A stretch of 13,570 bases of DNA from Clostridia bacterium (GCA_021153265.1 JAGKTU010000068.1:1-13570), one strand, 5' to 3'; positions 1 to 7,495 are shown, counted from the stretch's first letter. Numbers and translations are program-made. Notes: generated from the letters alone by a model not told the origin.

Positions 1-1
1 G

Positions 2-2314
2 TATGCACTGAATCCCCATACCTCCGAGTACTACCTCATCGAGGTCAACCCCAGAGTTTCCCGCTCCTCCGCTCTGGCTTCCAAGGCATCCGGCTACCCC
101 ATCGCCCGGGTCACCGCTAAGATCGCCGTGGGCATGGCTCTGGAAGACATCAAGATCGCCAACACCAACGCCGCTTTCGAGCCCCGGCTTGACTACGTCA
201 TCGCCAAGCTGCCCCGCTTCCCCTTCGACAAGTTCGTCTCTGCCACCAACAAGCTGGGTACCCAGATGAAGGCCACCGGTGAGGTCATGGGCATCGGCTC
301 CAATCTGGAGGAGGCTCTGCTGAAGGGCATCCGCTCCCTGGAGATTGGCGCAAACCACATGTATCTGTCCAAGTTCGACAATATGAGCGTGGAGGAGCTG
401 TTGGACTACATCAAGGAGTTCCGCTCTGACAATATCTTCGCCATCGCCGAGCTGATCTATCACGGCGTTTCTCTGGAGAAGATCCATGAGATCACTCAGA
501 TCACTCCCTACTTCCTCCAGGCCTTCAAGAACATCATCGACATGGAGGAGACCCTCCGGGTAAACAAGGATATCGCCACTCTCACCGCCGCCAAGAAGAT
601 GGGCTTCAGCGATAAGTATATCGCCCGTCTGTGGAAGTGCGGCGAGCTGGATGTCTACAAGATGCGCAAGGAGCATAACCTGTTCCCCGTGTTCAAGATG
701 GTGGATACCTGCCACACCGGCGCCTATATCCCCTACTTCTACTCCTCTTATACCGGTGAAAACACCTCCATCCTCACGAACAAGAAGAAAATCGTGGTGC
801 TGGGCGCAGGCCCCATCCGCATCGGTCAGGGTGTTGAGTTCGACTACTCCACCGTCCACGCCGTTATGACCATCAAGAACGCCGGTTACGAGGCCATCAT
901 CATCAACAACAACCCCGAAACCGTCTCCACCGACTACACCACCGCCGATAAGCTCTACTTCGAGCCTCTGACTCCCGAAGATGTGATGAACATCATCGAG
1001 TTTGAGAACCCCGACGGCGTTATCGCATCTCTGGGCGGTCAGACCGCCATCAATCTGGCTCAGCCTCTGCATGACCGTGGTGTGAAGATCATCGGCACCG
1101 ACTGCGCCGCCATCGACAAGGCCGAGGACCGCAACGCCTTCGAGAATCTGCTCAACGAGCTGGATATCCCCCGTGCCAAGGGTCGCGCTGTGACCAAGAT
1201 CGAGGACGGCATCGCTGCCGCTTCTGAGATCGGCTACCCCGTGCTGGTTCGTCCCAGCTTTGTTCTGGGCGGCCGCGCCATGCAGATCGTGGCCAACGAG
1301 AACCAGCTGCGCCACTACCTGCGCACCGCCGTTGAGATTGACGAAGATAAGCCCGTTCTGGTCGACAAGTATATCCAGGGCCGCGAGGTGGAGATCGACG
1401 CCATCTGCGACGGCCGGGACGTCTTTGTTCCCGGCATCATGGAGCTGGTCGAGCGCACCGGCGTTCACTCCGGCGACTCCATTTCTGTGTATCCCCCCTT
1501 CTCCATCTCCAACAAGGTCAAGGGTATCATCCTGCAGTACGCCAAAAAGCTGGGTCTCGGCATCGGCATCGTAGGCCTGTTCAATATCCAGTTCATCGTG
1601 GACGAACATGACAATGTGTTCATCATTGAGGTCAACCCCCGTTCCTCCCGTACTGTCCCCTTCCTGAGTAAGTCCACCGGCTACTCCCTGGCCGACATTG
1701 CCACCGAGGTCATTCTGGGCAAGAGCCTGAAGGAACAGGGCATCTTCGACATCTACCCCGAGGAAAAGGACCGTTGGTACGTCAAGGCACCTGTCTTCTC
1801 CTTCAACAAAATCCGTGGTCTGGATGCTTACCTGTCTCCCGAGATGAAGTCCACCGGCGAAGCCATCGGCTACGACCGCACCATGACCCGCGCCCTGTAC
1901 AAGGCCCTGCAGGCCGCCGGTATGCACCTGCAGAACTACGGCACCATTCTCGCCACCATCGCTGACAAGGACAAGGAAGAGGCTCTGCCCCTGATCCGCC
2001 GGTTCTATCAGCTGGGCTTCAACATCGAGGCTACCCACGGCACCGCCAAGTTCCTGAAGACCAACGGCATCCGCACCCACGCCCTGACCAAGATCAGCGA
2101 CGGCAGCGACGAGATTCCCAATGCTCTGCGGCAGGGTCACATCGCCTACGTCATCAACACCAAGGATCCCGGTGCCAACGAAAATGACGGTCTGATGATC
2201 CGTCAGATCGCCACCGAGTACAACGTAACCATGTTCACCGCTCTGGATACCGTCAAGGTTCTGCTGGATGTTCTGGAGGAGACCACGCTCACCATCTCCA
2301 CCATCGACGCCTAA
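2..2314 (+). CDS. carB: Carbamoyl-phosphate synthase large subunit, 5'-truncated by the window edge
   Basis: CarB makes carbamoyl phosphate from bicarbonate, ammonia (from glutamine via CarA) and two ATP, for pyrimidine and arginine synthesis in the cytoplasm. About 770 codons are visible of the usual ~1,070; the N-terminal ~300 residues lie before the window. The visible part opens in the end of the first ATP-grasp domain (IEVNPRVSRSSALASK), followed by the oligomerisation domain. The second synthetase half begins near visible residue 263 (VVLGAGPIRIGQGVEFDY) and has its own ATP-grasp end (IEVNPRSSRTVPFLSKSTGY). The last ~140 residues are the MGS-type allosteric domain, the site of UMP/ornithine control in characterised CarB proteins. 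The frame is open from base 2 and no start is in the window; internal GTG and ATG codons near 128 are not starts. It is the first visible gene of a pyr operon. Identity is certain; nothing in the frame looks broken. Confidence 0.98.
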   Translation, partial: YALNPHTSEYYLIEVNPRVSRSSALASKASGYPIARVTAKIAVGMALEDIKIANTNAAFEPRLDYVIAKLPRFPFDKFVSATNKLGTQMKATGEVMGIGSNLEEALLKGIRSLEIGANHMYLSKFDNMSVEELLDYIKEFRSDNIFAIAELIYHGVSLEKIHEITQITPYFLQAFKNIIDMEETLRVNKDIATLTAAKKMGFSDKYIARLWKCGELDVYKMRKEHNLFPVFKMVDTCHTGAYIPYFYSSYTGENTSILTNKKKIVVLGAGPIRIGQGVEFDYSTVHAVMTIKNAGYEAIIINNNPETVSTDYTTADKLYFEPLTPEDVMNIIEFENPDGVIASLGGQTAINLAQPLHDRGVKIIGTDCAAIDKAEDRNAFENLLNELDIPRAKGRAVTKIEDGIAAASEIGYPVLVRPSFVLGGRAMQIVANENQLRHYLRTAVEIDEDKPVLVDKYIQGREVEIDAICDGRDVFVPGIMELVERTGVHSGDSISVYPPFSISNKVKGIILQYAKKLGLGIGIVGLFNIQFIVDEHDNVFIIEVNPRSSRTVPFLSKSTGYSLADIATEVILGKSLKEQGIFDIYPEEKDRWYVKAPVFSFNKIRGLDAYLSPEMKSTGEAIGYDRTMTRALYKALQAAGMHLQNYGTILATIADKDKEEALPLIRRFYQLGFNIEATHGTAKFLKTNGIRTHALTKISDGSDEIPNALRQGHIAYVINTKDPGANENDGLMIRQIATEYNVTMFTALDTVKVLLDVLEETTLTISTIDA

Positions 2315-2324
2315 AATACGCTTT

Positions 2325-2352
2325 GTAGGGAGGGTCAATGACCCTCCCCTAC
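2325..2352. repeat. Palindromic hairpin between carB and pyrK
   Basis: GTAGGGAGGGTCA (2325-2337) is followed after one base by its reverse complement with a single extra C (2339-2352). This gives a 12-13 bp stem with a tight AAT loop. It begins ten bases after the carB stop and has no T-run after it, so it is unlikely to be an intrinsic terminator. It resembles the short GTAGGG-type palindromes dispersed between genes in related Clostridia genomes (from memory). A role in mRNA stability or partial polarity is possible but not shown. Confidence 0.6.
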
Positions 2353-2386
2353 GGTATCATTCTCCCATACAACCAAAGGAGGAAAC

Positions 2387-3121
2387 ATGAAGCAAAGCAT
2401 TTTCACCATCGTCAGCAACACTGCGCTGACGGATTCCGTATACAAGATGGTGCTCTCCGGCGATACTTCCGCCATCACCGCCGCCGGTCAGTTTGTCAAC
2501 ATCCAGCTTTCCGGTAAGTTCCTGCGCCGTCCCATCTCCGTCTGCGATTACGACGAGACTACCCTGACCATCGTCTACAAGGTGGTGGGCAAGGGAACGG
2601 AAGCCATGAGCGGCATGAGCGCCGGTCAGAAGCTGGACATCCTCACGGGTCTGGGCAACGGCTACGATCTGACCCTCTCCGGCGAGTATCCCGTGCTGCT
2701 AGGCGGCGGCGTAGGCGTACCTCCCATGTACAATCTGGCAAAAAAGCTCATCACAGAGGGCAAAAAAGTCTTTGTGATTCTGGGTTTCAATACAAAGAGC
2801 GAAATTTTCTACGAAAATGAGTTCAAGGCGCTGGGCTGCGACGTTACGGTGACCACCGTGGACGGCAGCTACGGCAAGAAGGGCTTCGTCACCGACGCTC
2901 TGCCCGAAAATTATACTTATTTCTACACCTGCGGCCCGGAGCCCATGCTGAAGGCCGTATACCGTGCAACTTCTACCTCCGGCCAGATGAGCTTTGAAGA
3001 GCGGATGGGCTGCGGCTTCGGCGCCTGCATGGGCTGCTCCTGCAAGACCCTCACCGGCTACAAGCGCATCTGCAAGGAAGGCCCCGTGATGAAGAAGGAG
3101 GAGATCTTATGGCAAGCTTAA
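2387..3121 (+). CDS. pyrK: Dihydroorotate dehydrogenase B, electron transfer subunit
   Basis: PyrK passes electrons from the PyrD flavin through a [2Fe-2S] cluster and FAD to NAD+, forming the PyrD2-PyrK2 complex. The 244-residue product has a ferredoxin-reductase-like layout. The FAD-binding RRPISV lies at 47-52, a glycine-rich nucleotide site GGGVGVPP at 106-113, and the cluster ligands at Cys209, Cys214, Cys217 and Cys229 (C-x4-C-x2-C-x11-C). A further Cys219 sits between the third and fourth ligands. The ATG at 2387 is preceded by a strong AAGGAGG at ideal distance. The 3' end overlaps pyrD by 13 bases in another frame, which suggests coupled translation and matched amounts of the two subunits. 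Length and motifs fit the family well. Confidence 0.97.
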   Translation: MKQSIFTIVSNTALTDSVYKMVLSGDTSAITAAGQFVNIQLSGKFLRRPISVCDYDETTLTIVYKVVGKGTEAMSGMSAGQKLDILTGLGNGYDLTLSGEYPVLLGGGVGVPPMYNLAKKLITEGKKVFVILGFNTKSEIFYENEFKALGCDVTVTTVDGSYGKKGFVTDALPENYTYFYTCGPEPMLKAVYRATSTSGQMSFEERMGCGFGACMGCSCKTLTGYKRICKEGPVMKKEEILWQA

Positions 3122-4020
3122 ACGTCAATCTCTGCGGCATTGAGCTTAGTAACCCCGTGATCCCCGCCTCCGGCACCTTCGGCTACGGCTACGAGTTCGC
3201 TGAGCTGTACGACATTAACGAGCTTGGCACTTTCTCCTTCAAGGGAACGACCAAAGATCCCCGGTTCGGCAACCCCACCCCCCGAATCGCAGAATGTACC
3301 GCCGGCATGATCAATGCCGTAGGCCTGCAGAACCCCGGCGTGGAAAAGGTCATCGCCGAGGAGCTGCCCAAGCTGAAGGCATGCTTCCACAAGCCCGTCA
3401 TGGCCAATGTTTCCGGCTTCAGCGTGGAGGATTACGCCTACACCTGCGAAAAGCTGGATAAAGAAGAACAGGTGGGCTGGCTGGAAGTCAACGTCTCCTG
3501 CCCCAACGTCCACGGCGGCGGCATGAGTTTCGGCACCTCCCCCGAGGCCGCTGCTGAGGTGACCCGGGCAGTCAAGGCCGTCACCACCAAGCCTGTGATC
3601 ATCAAGCTCTCCCCCAATGTCACCGACATTGTTTCCATCGCCAAGGCCTGCGAGGACGCAGGCGCAGACGGCATCAGCCTGATCAACACCATGCTGGGCA
3701 TGCGCATCAATCTGCGTACCCGCAAACCCATCATCGCCAACACCATGGGCGGCTTCTCCGGCCCTGCCATCTTCCCGGTGGCGGTGCGGATGGTCTATCA
3801 GGTGGCCCACGCGGTGAAGATCCCCGTCATCGGTATGGGCGGCGTGAGCAGCGCCGAGGATGTCATCGAAATGATGCTGGCAGGTGCTACCGCAGTAGAG
3901 GTCGGTGCTGCCAATCTGGTCAATCCGTATGTCTGCCGTGACATTGTTCGGGATTTGCCCGAAGTCATGGCTAAGTATAGAATCGAGAACTTAAATGAAA
4001 TTATTGGAGGCGTAAAGTAA
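3109..4020 (+). CDS. pyrD: Dihydroorotate dehydrogenase class 1B, catalytic subunit
   Basis: PyrD oxidises dihydroorotate to orotate using FMN, the fourth step of UMP synthesis. The 303-residue protein is a TIM barrel of normal length. The catalytic cysteine of class 1 enzymes is Cys131 in NVSCPN (128-133), where class 2 enzymes have serine. Other family motifs are PVIPASGTFGYG (16-27), the FMN-site lysine in IIKLSPN (164-170) and the phosphate-binding IGMGGV (241-246). The adjacent pyrK confirms the NAD-dependent 1B type. The start at 3109 lies inside the end of pyrK and has an AAGGAGG seven bases upstream. The stop TAA at 4018-4020 shares its last base with the pyrF start. Confidence 0.98.
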   Translation: MASLNVNLCGIELSNPVIPASGTFGYGYEFAELYDINELGTFSFKGTTKDPRFGNPTPRIAECTAGMINAVGLQNPGVEKVIAEELPKLKACFHKPVMANVSGFSVEDYAYTCEKLDKEEQVGWLEVNVSCPNVHGGGMSFGTSPEAAAEVTRAVKAVTTKPVIIKLSPNVTDIVSIAKACEDAGADGISLINTMLGMRINLRTRKPIIANTMGGFSGPAIFPVAVRMVYQVAHAVKIPVIGMGGVSSAEDVIEMMLAGATAVEVGAANLVNPYVCRDIVRDLPEVMAKYRIENLNEIIGGVK

Positions 4021-4724
4021 TGGGTAAGGACGTAATCGTAGCATGTGATTTTTCCTCCGCTGAGGCAACTTTCAACTTCCTGGACAAGTTTGCCGGCTGC
4101 AGCCGCAAGCCCTTTGTCAAGATCGGCATGGAGCTTTATTATGCCGAAGGCCCCAGCATTGTCAAGCAGATCAAGGCCCGCGGCCACAAGATCTTCCTGG
4201 ATCTGAAGCTGCATGACATCCCCAACACCGTTAAGAAGGCTATGAATGTTCTGTCCAATCTGGACGTGGACATCACCAACCTCCACGCCGCCGGCGCCAC
4301 CGCCATGATGAAGGGCGCTCTGGAAGGCCTGACCCGTCCCGACGGCACCCGTCCCCTGCTGATCGCTGTCACCCAGCTGACCTCCACCGACCAGGAGACT
4401 CTGGAGCGGGATCTGCTGATCAAGGAGCCCATCGACGAAGTCGTTATGCACTACGCCGAGACTGCCAAGAACGCAGGTCTGGACGGCATCGTCTGCTCCC
4501 CTTTGGAGGCCGGCAAGGTCCATGACCGCTGCGGCGAAAACTTCCTGACCATCACTCCCGGTGTTCGTTTCGCTGACGGCGACATTGGCGACCAGAAGCG
4601 TGTTATGACCCCCGCCGCTGCCAAGGAGATTGGCTCCGACTACATCGTGGTGGGCCGTCCCATCACCGCCGCCGCTGACCCTGTGGCCGCTTACGAGCGC
4701 TGCGTGGCTGAGTTCTGCGACTAA
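4020..4724 (+). CDS. pyrF: Orotidine 5'-phosphate decarboxylase
   Basis: PyrF decarboxylates OMP to UMP, the last step of the pathway. The 234-residue product is a complete cytoplasmic TIM-barrel enzyme. The catalytic charge network is visible as DLKLHDIPNTV (61-71), with Asp61, Lys63 and Asp66. KIGMELY (34-40) is the substrate-side strand, and the phosphate-binding segments are TPGVR (179-183) and VGRPIT (211-216). The start overlaps the pyrD stop by one base (TAATG), with a TTGGAGG ribosome binding site inside the end of pyrD, so translation is probably coupled. The stop is followed directly by a GC-rich hairpin. Length and motifs are typical of group 1 bacterial OMP decarboxylases. Confidence 0.98.
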   Translation: MGKDVIVACDFSSAEATFNFLDKFAGCSRKPFVKIGMELYYAEGPSIVKQIKARGHKIFLDLKLHDIPNTVKKAMNVLSNLDVDITNLHAAGATAMMKGALEGLTRPDGTRPLLIAVTQLTSTDQETLERDLLIKEPIDEVVMHYAETAKNAGLDGIVCSPLEAGKVHDRCGENFLTITPGVRFADGDIGDQKRVMTPAAAKEIGSDYIVVGRPITAAADPVAAYERCVAEFCD

Positions 4725-4739
4725 GCGGCGAGTCGCCGC
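4725..4739. repeat. Small GC-rich hairpin between pyrF and pyrE
   Basis: GCGGCGAGTCGCCGC starts immediately after the pyrF stop codon and is a perfect inverted repeat around one central base, forming about a 5-6 bp stem with a short loop. There is no T-run after it, so it is not a convincing terminator. It could slow 3' exonucleases or slightly reduce read-through into pyrE; this is inference. Confidence 0.4.
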
Positions 4740-4774
4740 ACCAGTACCTTTATCATTACAAAGGAGATATAGAC

Positions 4775-5428
4775 ATGGAAAGCTACAAGAGAGAATTTAT
4801 CCAGTTCCTGCAGAGCGCAGGTGTTCTGAAATTTGGCGACTTCACCGCCAAGTCCGGCCGTAAGATCCCCTACTTCATCAATGCCGGCATGATCAAGACC
4901 GGCGACGAGATCGCAAAGCTGGGCGAATTCTACGCCAAGGCCTATTTCGACAAGGTCGGCAACAAGAGAACCGTTCTGTATGGTCCTGCCTACAAGGGCA
5001 TCTCCATCGCCGTTTCCGCCGCCGTTGCCCTGAGCAAGAACGGTCTGGATGTCCCCTTCTTCTTCAACCGTAAGGAAGTCAAGGATCACGGCGAAGGCGG
5101 CGTGTTTGTCGGCTACGTCCCCCAGCCCGGTGAGGAAGTGGTCATCGTGGAAGATGTCATCACCGCCGGCACCGCCATCCGTGAGAGCATGGCCATTCTG
5201 GGTGGTCTGAAGGACGTGAAGGTTGCCGCCACTTTCGTCATGGTGGACCGCAAGGAAAAGGGCCAGGGCGAGAAGGGCGCTATGCAGGAGATCGAAGAGC
5301 AGTTCGGCTTCCCCGTGTACTCCGTGGTGGATGTCTACGACATCATCGAGTATCTGGAAGAGGATCCTGCCAACGAGGAGAACGTCACCCGGATCAAGAA
5401 CTATCTGGCAGTGAACGGAGCGAAGTAA
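4775..5428 (+). CDS. pyrE: Orotate phosphoribosyltransferase
   Basis: PyrE joins orotate to PRPP to form OMP, the step before PyrF. The 217-residue protein has the standard type I phosphoribosyltransferase fold signature: the PRPP-binding VVIVEDVITAGTA at 122-134 and the flexible catalytic loop RKEVKDHGEGG (99-109), with Lys100, Lys103 and His105. LYGPAYKGI (68-76) is the conserved pyrophosphate-loop strand. The ATG at 4775 has AAAGGAG eight bases upstream, following a 50-base gap that holds a small hairpin. The stop ends one base before the pyrB start. The length is close to that of enterobacterial PyrE, and nothing is unusual in the frame. Confidence 0.97.
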   Translation: MESYKREFIQFLQSAGVLKFGDFTAKSGRKIPYFINAGMIKTGDEIAKLGEFYAKAYFDKVGNKRTVLYGPAYKGISIAVSAAVALSKNGLDVPFFFNRKEVKDHGEGGVFVGYVPQPGEEVVIVEDVITAGTAIRESMAILGGLKDVKVAATFVMVDRKEKGQGEKGAMQEIEEQFGFPVYSVVDVYDIIEYLEEDPANEENVTRIKNYLAVNGAK

Positions 5429-5429
5429 T

Positions 5430-6512
5430 ATGAGAAGTCTGATCAGCATTCTGGACCTGAGCGTGGAAGAGCTGGATCAGCTCATTGCCACCGCCAAGGA
5501 TATTATCGCCCATCCCGAAAATTATTGGGACAAGTGCGCCCATAAGAAGCTGGCTACCCTCTTCTACGAGCCTTCCACCCGTACCCGACTGAGCTTTGAG
5601 GCCGCTATGCTGGAGCTGGGCGGCTCTGTGCTGGGCTTCAGCGAGGCCAGTTCCTCCTCTGCATCCAAGGGTGAAAGCATGGCTGACACCGCCAAGATCC
5701 TCTCCTGCTACGCGGACATCATGGCCATCCGCCACCCCAAGGAAGGCGCTCCCTTCGTGGCTTCCAACAATGCCACCATCCCCGTCATCAACGCCGGCGA
5801 CGGCGGTCACAACCACCCCACCCAGACTCTGGCAGACCTGCTGACCATTTCCCGGGAAATGGGCCGGGTGAACGATCTGACCATCGGTCTGTGCGGCGAC
5901 CTGAAGTACGGCCGCACCGTCCACTCCCTCATCGAGGCCATGAGCCGCTACACCGGCATCAAATTCGTCCTCATCTCCCCCAAGGAGCTGAAGATTCCCG
6001 GCTTCATCCGCTACAATGTGCTGGAAAAGCACGGCATTCCCTATACCGAGACCGATTCTCTGGAAGAGGCCATGCCCCAGCTGGATGTGCTGTACATGAC
6101 CCGTATCCAGCGGGAGCGGTTTGACGATCCCTACGAATACGAGCGGCTGAAAGACAGCTATGTCCTCACCGCCGAGAAGATGGGCCTTGCCAAGGAGCAG
6201 ATGTGTGTCCTGCACCCCCTGCCCCGTGTCAACGAGATTTCTGTCAAGGTTGACGATGATCCCAGAGCCGCCTACTTCCGTCAGGCGCTCAACGGTAAGT
6301 ACATGCGTATGGCTCTGATCCTGAAGCTTCTGGAGGAAGCCAAGGCAAATCCCATCCGTGAGGCCATCGACACCTCTGATCTGGAGTATGACCGGGTCTG
6401 CCAGAACCCCAAATGTATCACCCAGACCGAGCAGGAGCTGCCCCAGCTCTTCCGCTGCACCGACAAGGCTGCGGATATCCACCGCTGCATCTACTGCGAG
6501 CAGCGCGCATGA
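5430..6512 (+). CDS. pyrB: Aspartate carbamoyltransferase with a fused PyrI-type zinc domain
   Basis: This enzyme condenses carbamoyl phosphate with aspartate, the first committed pyrimidine step. Residues 1 to ~305 are a complete catalytic chain: the carbamoyl-phosphate loop STRTR at 49-53, a Ser-rich loop ending in Lys80, HPTQ at 129-132 and HPLPR at 262-266. At 360 residues it is about 50 longer than a usual PyrB. The extra tail carries Cys324, Cys329, Cys353 and Cys356 in the order C-x4-C-x23-C-x2-C. That is exactly the spacing of the zinc ligands of E. coli PyrI (Cys109, 114, 138, 141), and CQNPKCIT resembles the PyrI motif. The nucleotide-binding allosteric domain of PyrI is absent. The gene starts one base after the pyrE stop. 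The catalytic call is certain; that the tail binds zinc is a strong inference. Confidence 0.97.
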   Translation: MRSLISILDLSVEELDQLIATAKDIIAHPENYWDKCAHKKLATLFYEPSTRTRLSFEAAMLELGGSVLGFSEASSSSASKGESMADTAKILSCYADIMAIRHPKEGAPFVASNNATIPVINAGDGGHNHPTQTLADLLTISREMGRVNDLTIGLCGDLKYGRTVHSLIEAMSRYTGIKFVLISPKELKIPGFIRYNVLEKHGIPYTETDSLEEAMPQLDVLYMTRIQRERFDDPYEYERLKDSYVLTAEKMGLAKEQMCVLHPLPRVNEISVKVDDDPRAAYFRQALNGKYMRMALILKLLEEAKANPIREAIDTSDLEYDRVCQNPKCITQTEQELPQLFRCTDKAADIHRCIYCEQRA

Positions 6513-7291
6513 GGATTCCGGAGAACATCCGGTCACACATCGCACAAAAGACCGGACAGGCCGACAACATCGGACTGTCCGGTTCTTCCGTGACCGTGTA
6601 TGATGACTGTGTGCTGAAATGTGAGAAGCTGAATCCATGGATTTTGGAGGGCATCGCCGCCATGGGCTGGAGCGAGGGGAAGATCCCCGTACCGAAAATC
6701 CTCTGCCATGAAGTCGAGGACGGCATCAGCTATCTGCTGATGGAGAAAATGGAGGGCATTATGGCATGCTCCGAAAGCCTTCTGGAGCAGCCGGAGGTGC
6801 TTACCCGTGCGTTGGCTGACGGAATACGCCTGCTGTGGCAGACTGACACCAGCGGGTGTCCACGAAACCGTACACTCCCCTGTCTTTTGGAGGAAGCCCG
6901 GTACAATATCGACAACGGACGGGTGGACATGGACAACGTAGACCCGGAGACCTTCGGCGAAAACGGCTTCCGTGACCCGGATGACCTGCTGAACTGGCTG
7001 GTGAGCCATCCCATTCCCTCCGAGCCTGTCCTCTCCCACGGTGATTACTGCCTGCCCAATATATTTGTGAAAAATGGGCATTTCCGTGGCTTCATCGACG
7101 TAGGCGATCTGGGCGTCGGCGAAAAATGGCGGGATATCGCCCTGTGTTACCGCAGCCTCCGGGACAATTGGGGCGGCGCTTACGGAGGAAATGTCTACGA
7201 TTTTGACCCCAAACTGCTTTTTGAGGCACTGGAGATCGAACCCGACTGGGAGAAGATCCGCTATCACCTGCTGCTGGATGAATTGTTCTGA
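6509..7291 (+). CDS. APH(3')-like aminoglycoside/small-molecule phosphotransferase
   Basis: The 260-residue product belongs to the aminoglycoside phosphotransferase/choline kinase superfamily and most resembles the APH(3') group in length and motifs. The catalytic loop is LSHGDYCLPN (175-184), with Asp179 as base and Asn184 as metal ligand. The metal-binding Asp197 lies in FIDVGDLGVG (195-204). The ATP lysine is probably Lys37 in LKCEK, and EGKIPVPK (56-63) is the usual hinge-side strand. I chose the ATG at 6509, which overlaps the pyrB stop as ATGA, because the upstream frame only reads through pyrB. The ribosome binding site is weak, so translation is probably coupled to pyrB. APH(3') enzymes phosphorylate the 3'-hydroxyl of kanamycin-type drugs with ATP. 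Whether this one confers resistance or has a metabolic substrate cannot be told from sequence. It is the last gene of the operon. Confidence 0.85.
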   Translation: MRIPENIRSHIAQKTGQADNIGLSGSSVTVYDDCVLKCEKLNPWILEGIAAMGWSEGKIPVPKILCHEVEDGISYLLMEKMEGIMACSESLLEQPEVLTRALADGIRLLWQTDTSGCPRNRTLPCLLEEARYNIDNGRVDMDNVDPETFGENGFRDPDDLLNWLVSHPIPSEPVLSHGDYCLPNIFVKNGHFRGFIDVGDLGVGEKWRDIALCYRSLRDNWGGAYGGNVYDFDPKLLFEALEIEPDWEKIRYHLLLDELF

Positions 7292-7299
7292 CAAGCACC

Positions 7300-7341
7300 C
7301 ACGTCATTCCGAACCAGTGCGCACACTGGCGTGGGAATCCC
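7300..7341 (+). repeat. 42-bp palindromic intergenic repeat, copy 1
   Basis: This is an imperfect palindrome beginning CACGTCATT. The inner stem is CCAGTG/CACTGG with a four-base loop and the outer stem is ATTCC/GGAAT, separated by a small internal loop. It matches 34 of 42 positions of the copy at 7395-7436 in the opposite orientation. It lies nine bases after the kinase stop. It resembles REP-like elements of the GTCATTGCGA type seen dispersed in many bacterial genomes. Confidence 0.75.
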
Positions 7342-7394
7342 GTTGTTCTTCAAACATTTTCATCCAATAATCGATACGTTCTCCCTCTATTTAC

Positions 7395-7436
7395 GAGATT
7401 GCCACACCAGTCCGAGGACTGGTTCGCAATGACGTG
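7395..7436 (-). repeat. 42-bp palindromic intergenic repeat, copy 2 (inverted)
   Basis: Read on the minus strand this begins CACGTCATTGCGAACC and has the same two-stem architecture as copy 1. Compared with copy 1, the stem pairs at positions 10/36 and 20/25 are each swapped from C-G to G-C or the reverse, so pairing is kept in both copies. The copies are separated by 53 bases and could also pair with each other as a long hairpin. Confidence 0.75.
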
Positions 7437-7462
7437 CAAACTTTAGAACTTCTCCCACGCAA

Positions 7463-7490
7463 AAAGCCCCGACCAGAAGGTCGGGGCTTT
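7463..7490. terminator. Bidirectional intrinsic terminator
   Basis: A perfect 12-bp stem, AAAGCCCCGACC (7463-7474) with GGTCGGGGCTTT (7479-7490), encloses the loop AGAA. Plus-strand transcripts meet TTTGATTTTT after it and minus-strand transcripts meet TTTTT. It serves the pyr operon/kinase coming from the left and the DUF1846 gene from the right, whose stop codon is only six bases away. Confidence 0.92.
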
Positions 7491-7495
7491 GATTT

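Noticed and set aside
6413..6508. Upstream extension of the APH-like kinase into pyrB
   Set aside because: The extra 32 residues are read from within pyrB zinc-tail codons in another frame. The kinase fold begins normally from the ATG at 6509, which forms a classic ATGA overlap.
5394..6638. Long minus-strand open frame (over 400 codons) opposite pyrB
   Set aside because: It is antisense to a fully conserved gene, has low-complexity composition rich in Gly, Val and His, lacks family motifs, and arises from the strong GCC/ATC/CTG codon bias. The similar long antisense frames opposite pyrD, pyrF, the M20 gene and the MATE gene are rejected for the same reason.
7342..7394. Possible small gene or RNA between the two palindromic repeats
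   Set aside because: The 53 bases contain no start codon with a ribosome binding site, no promoter-like pair and no stable structure beyond the flanking repeats.
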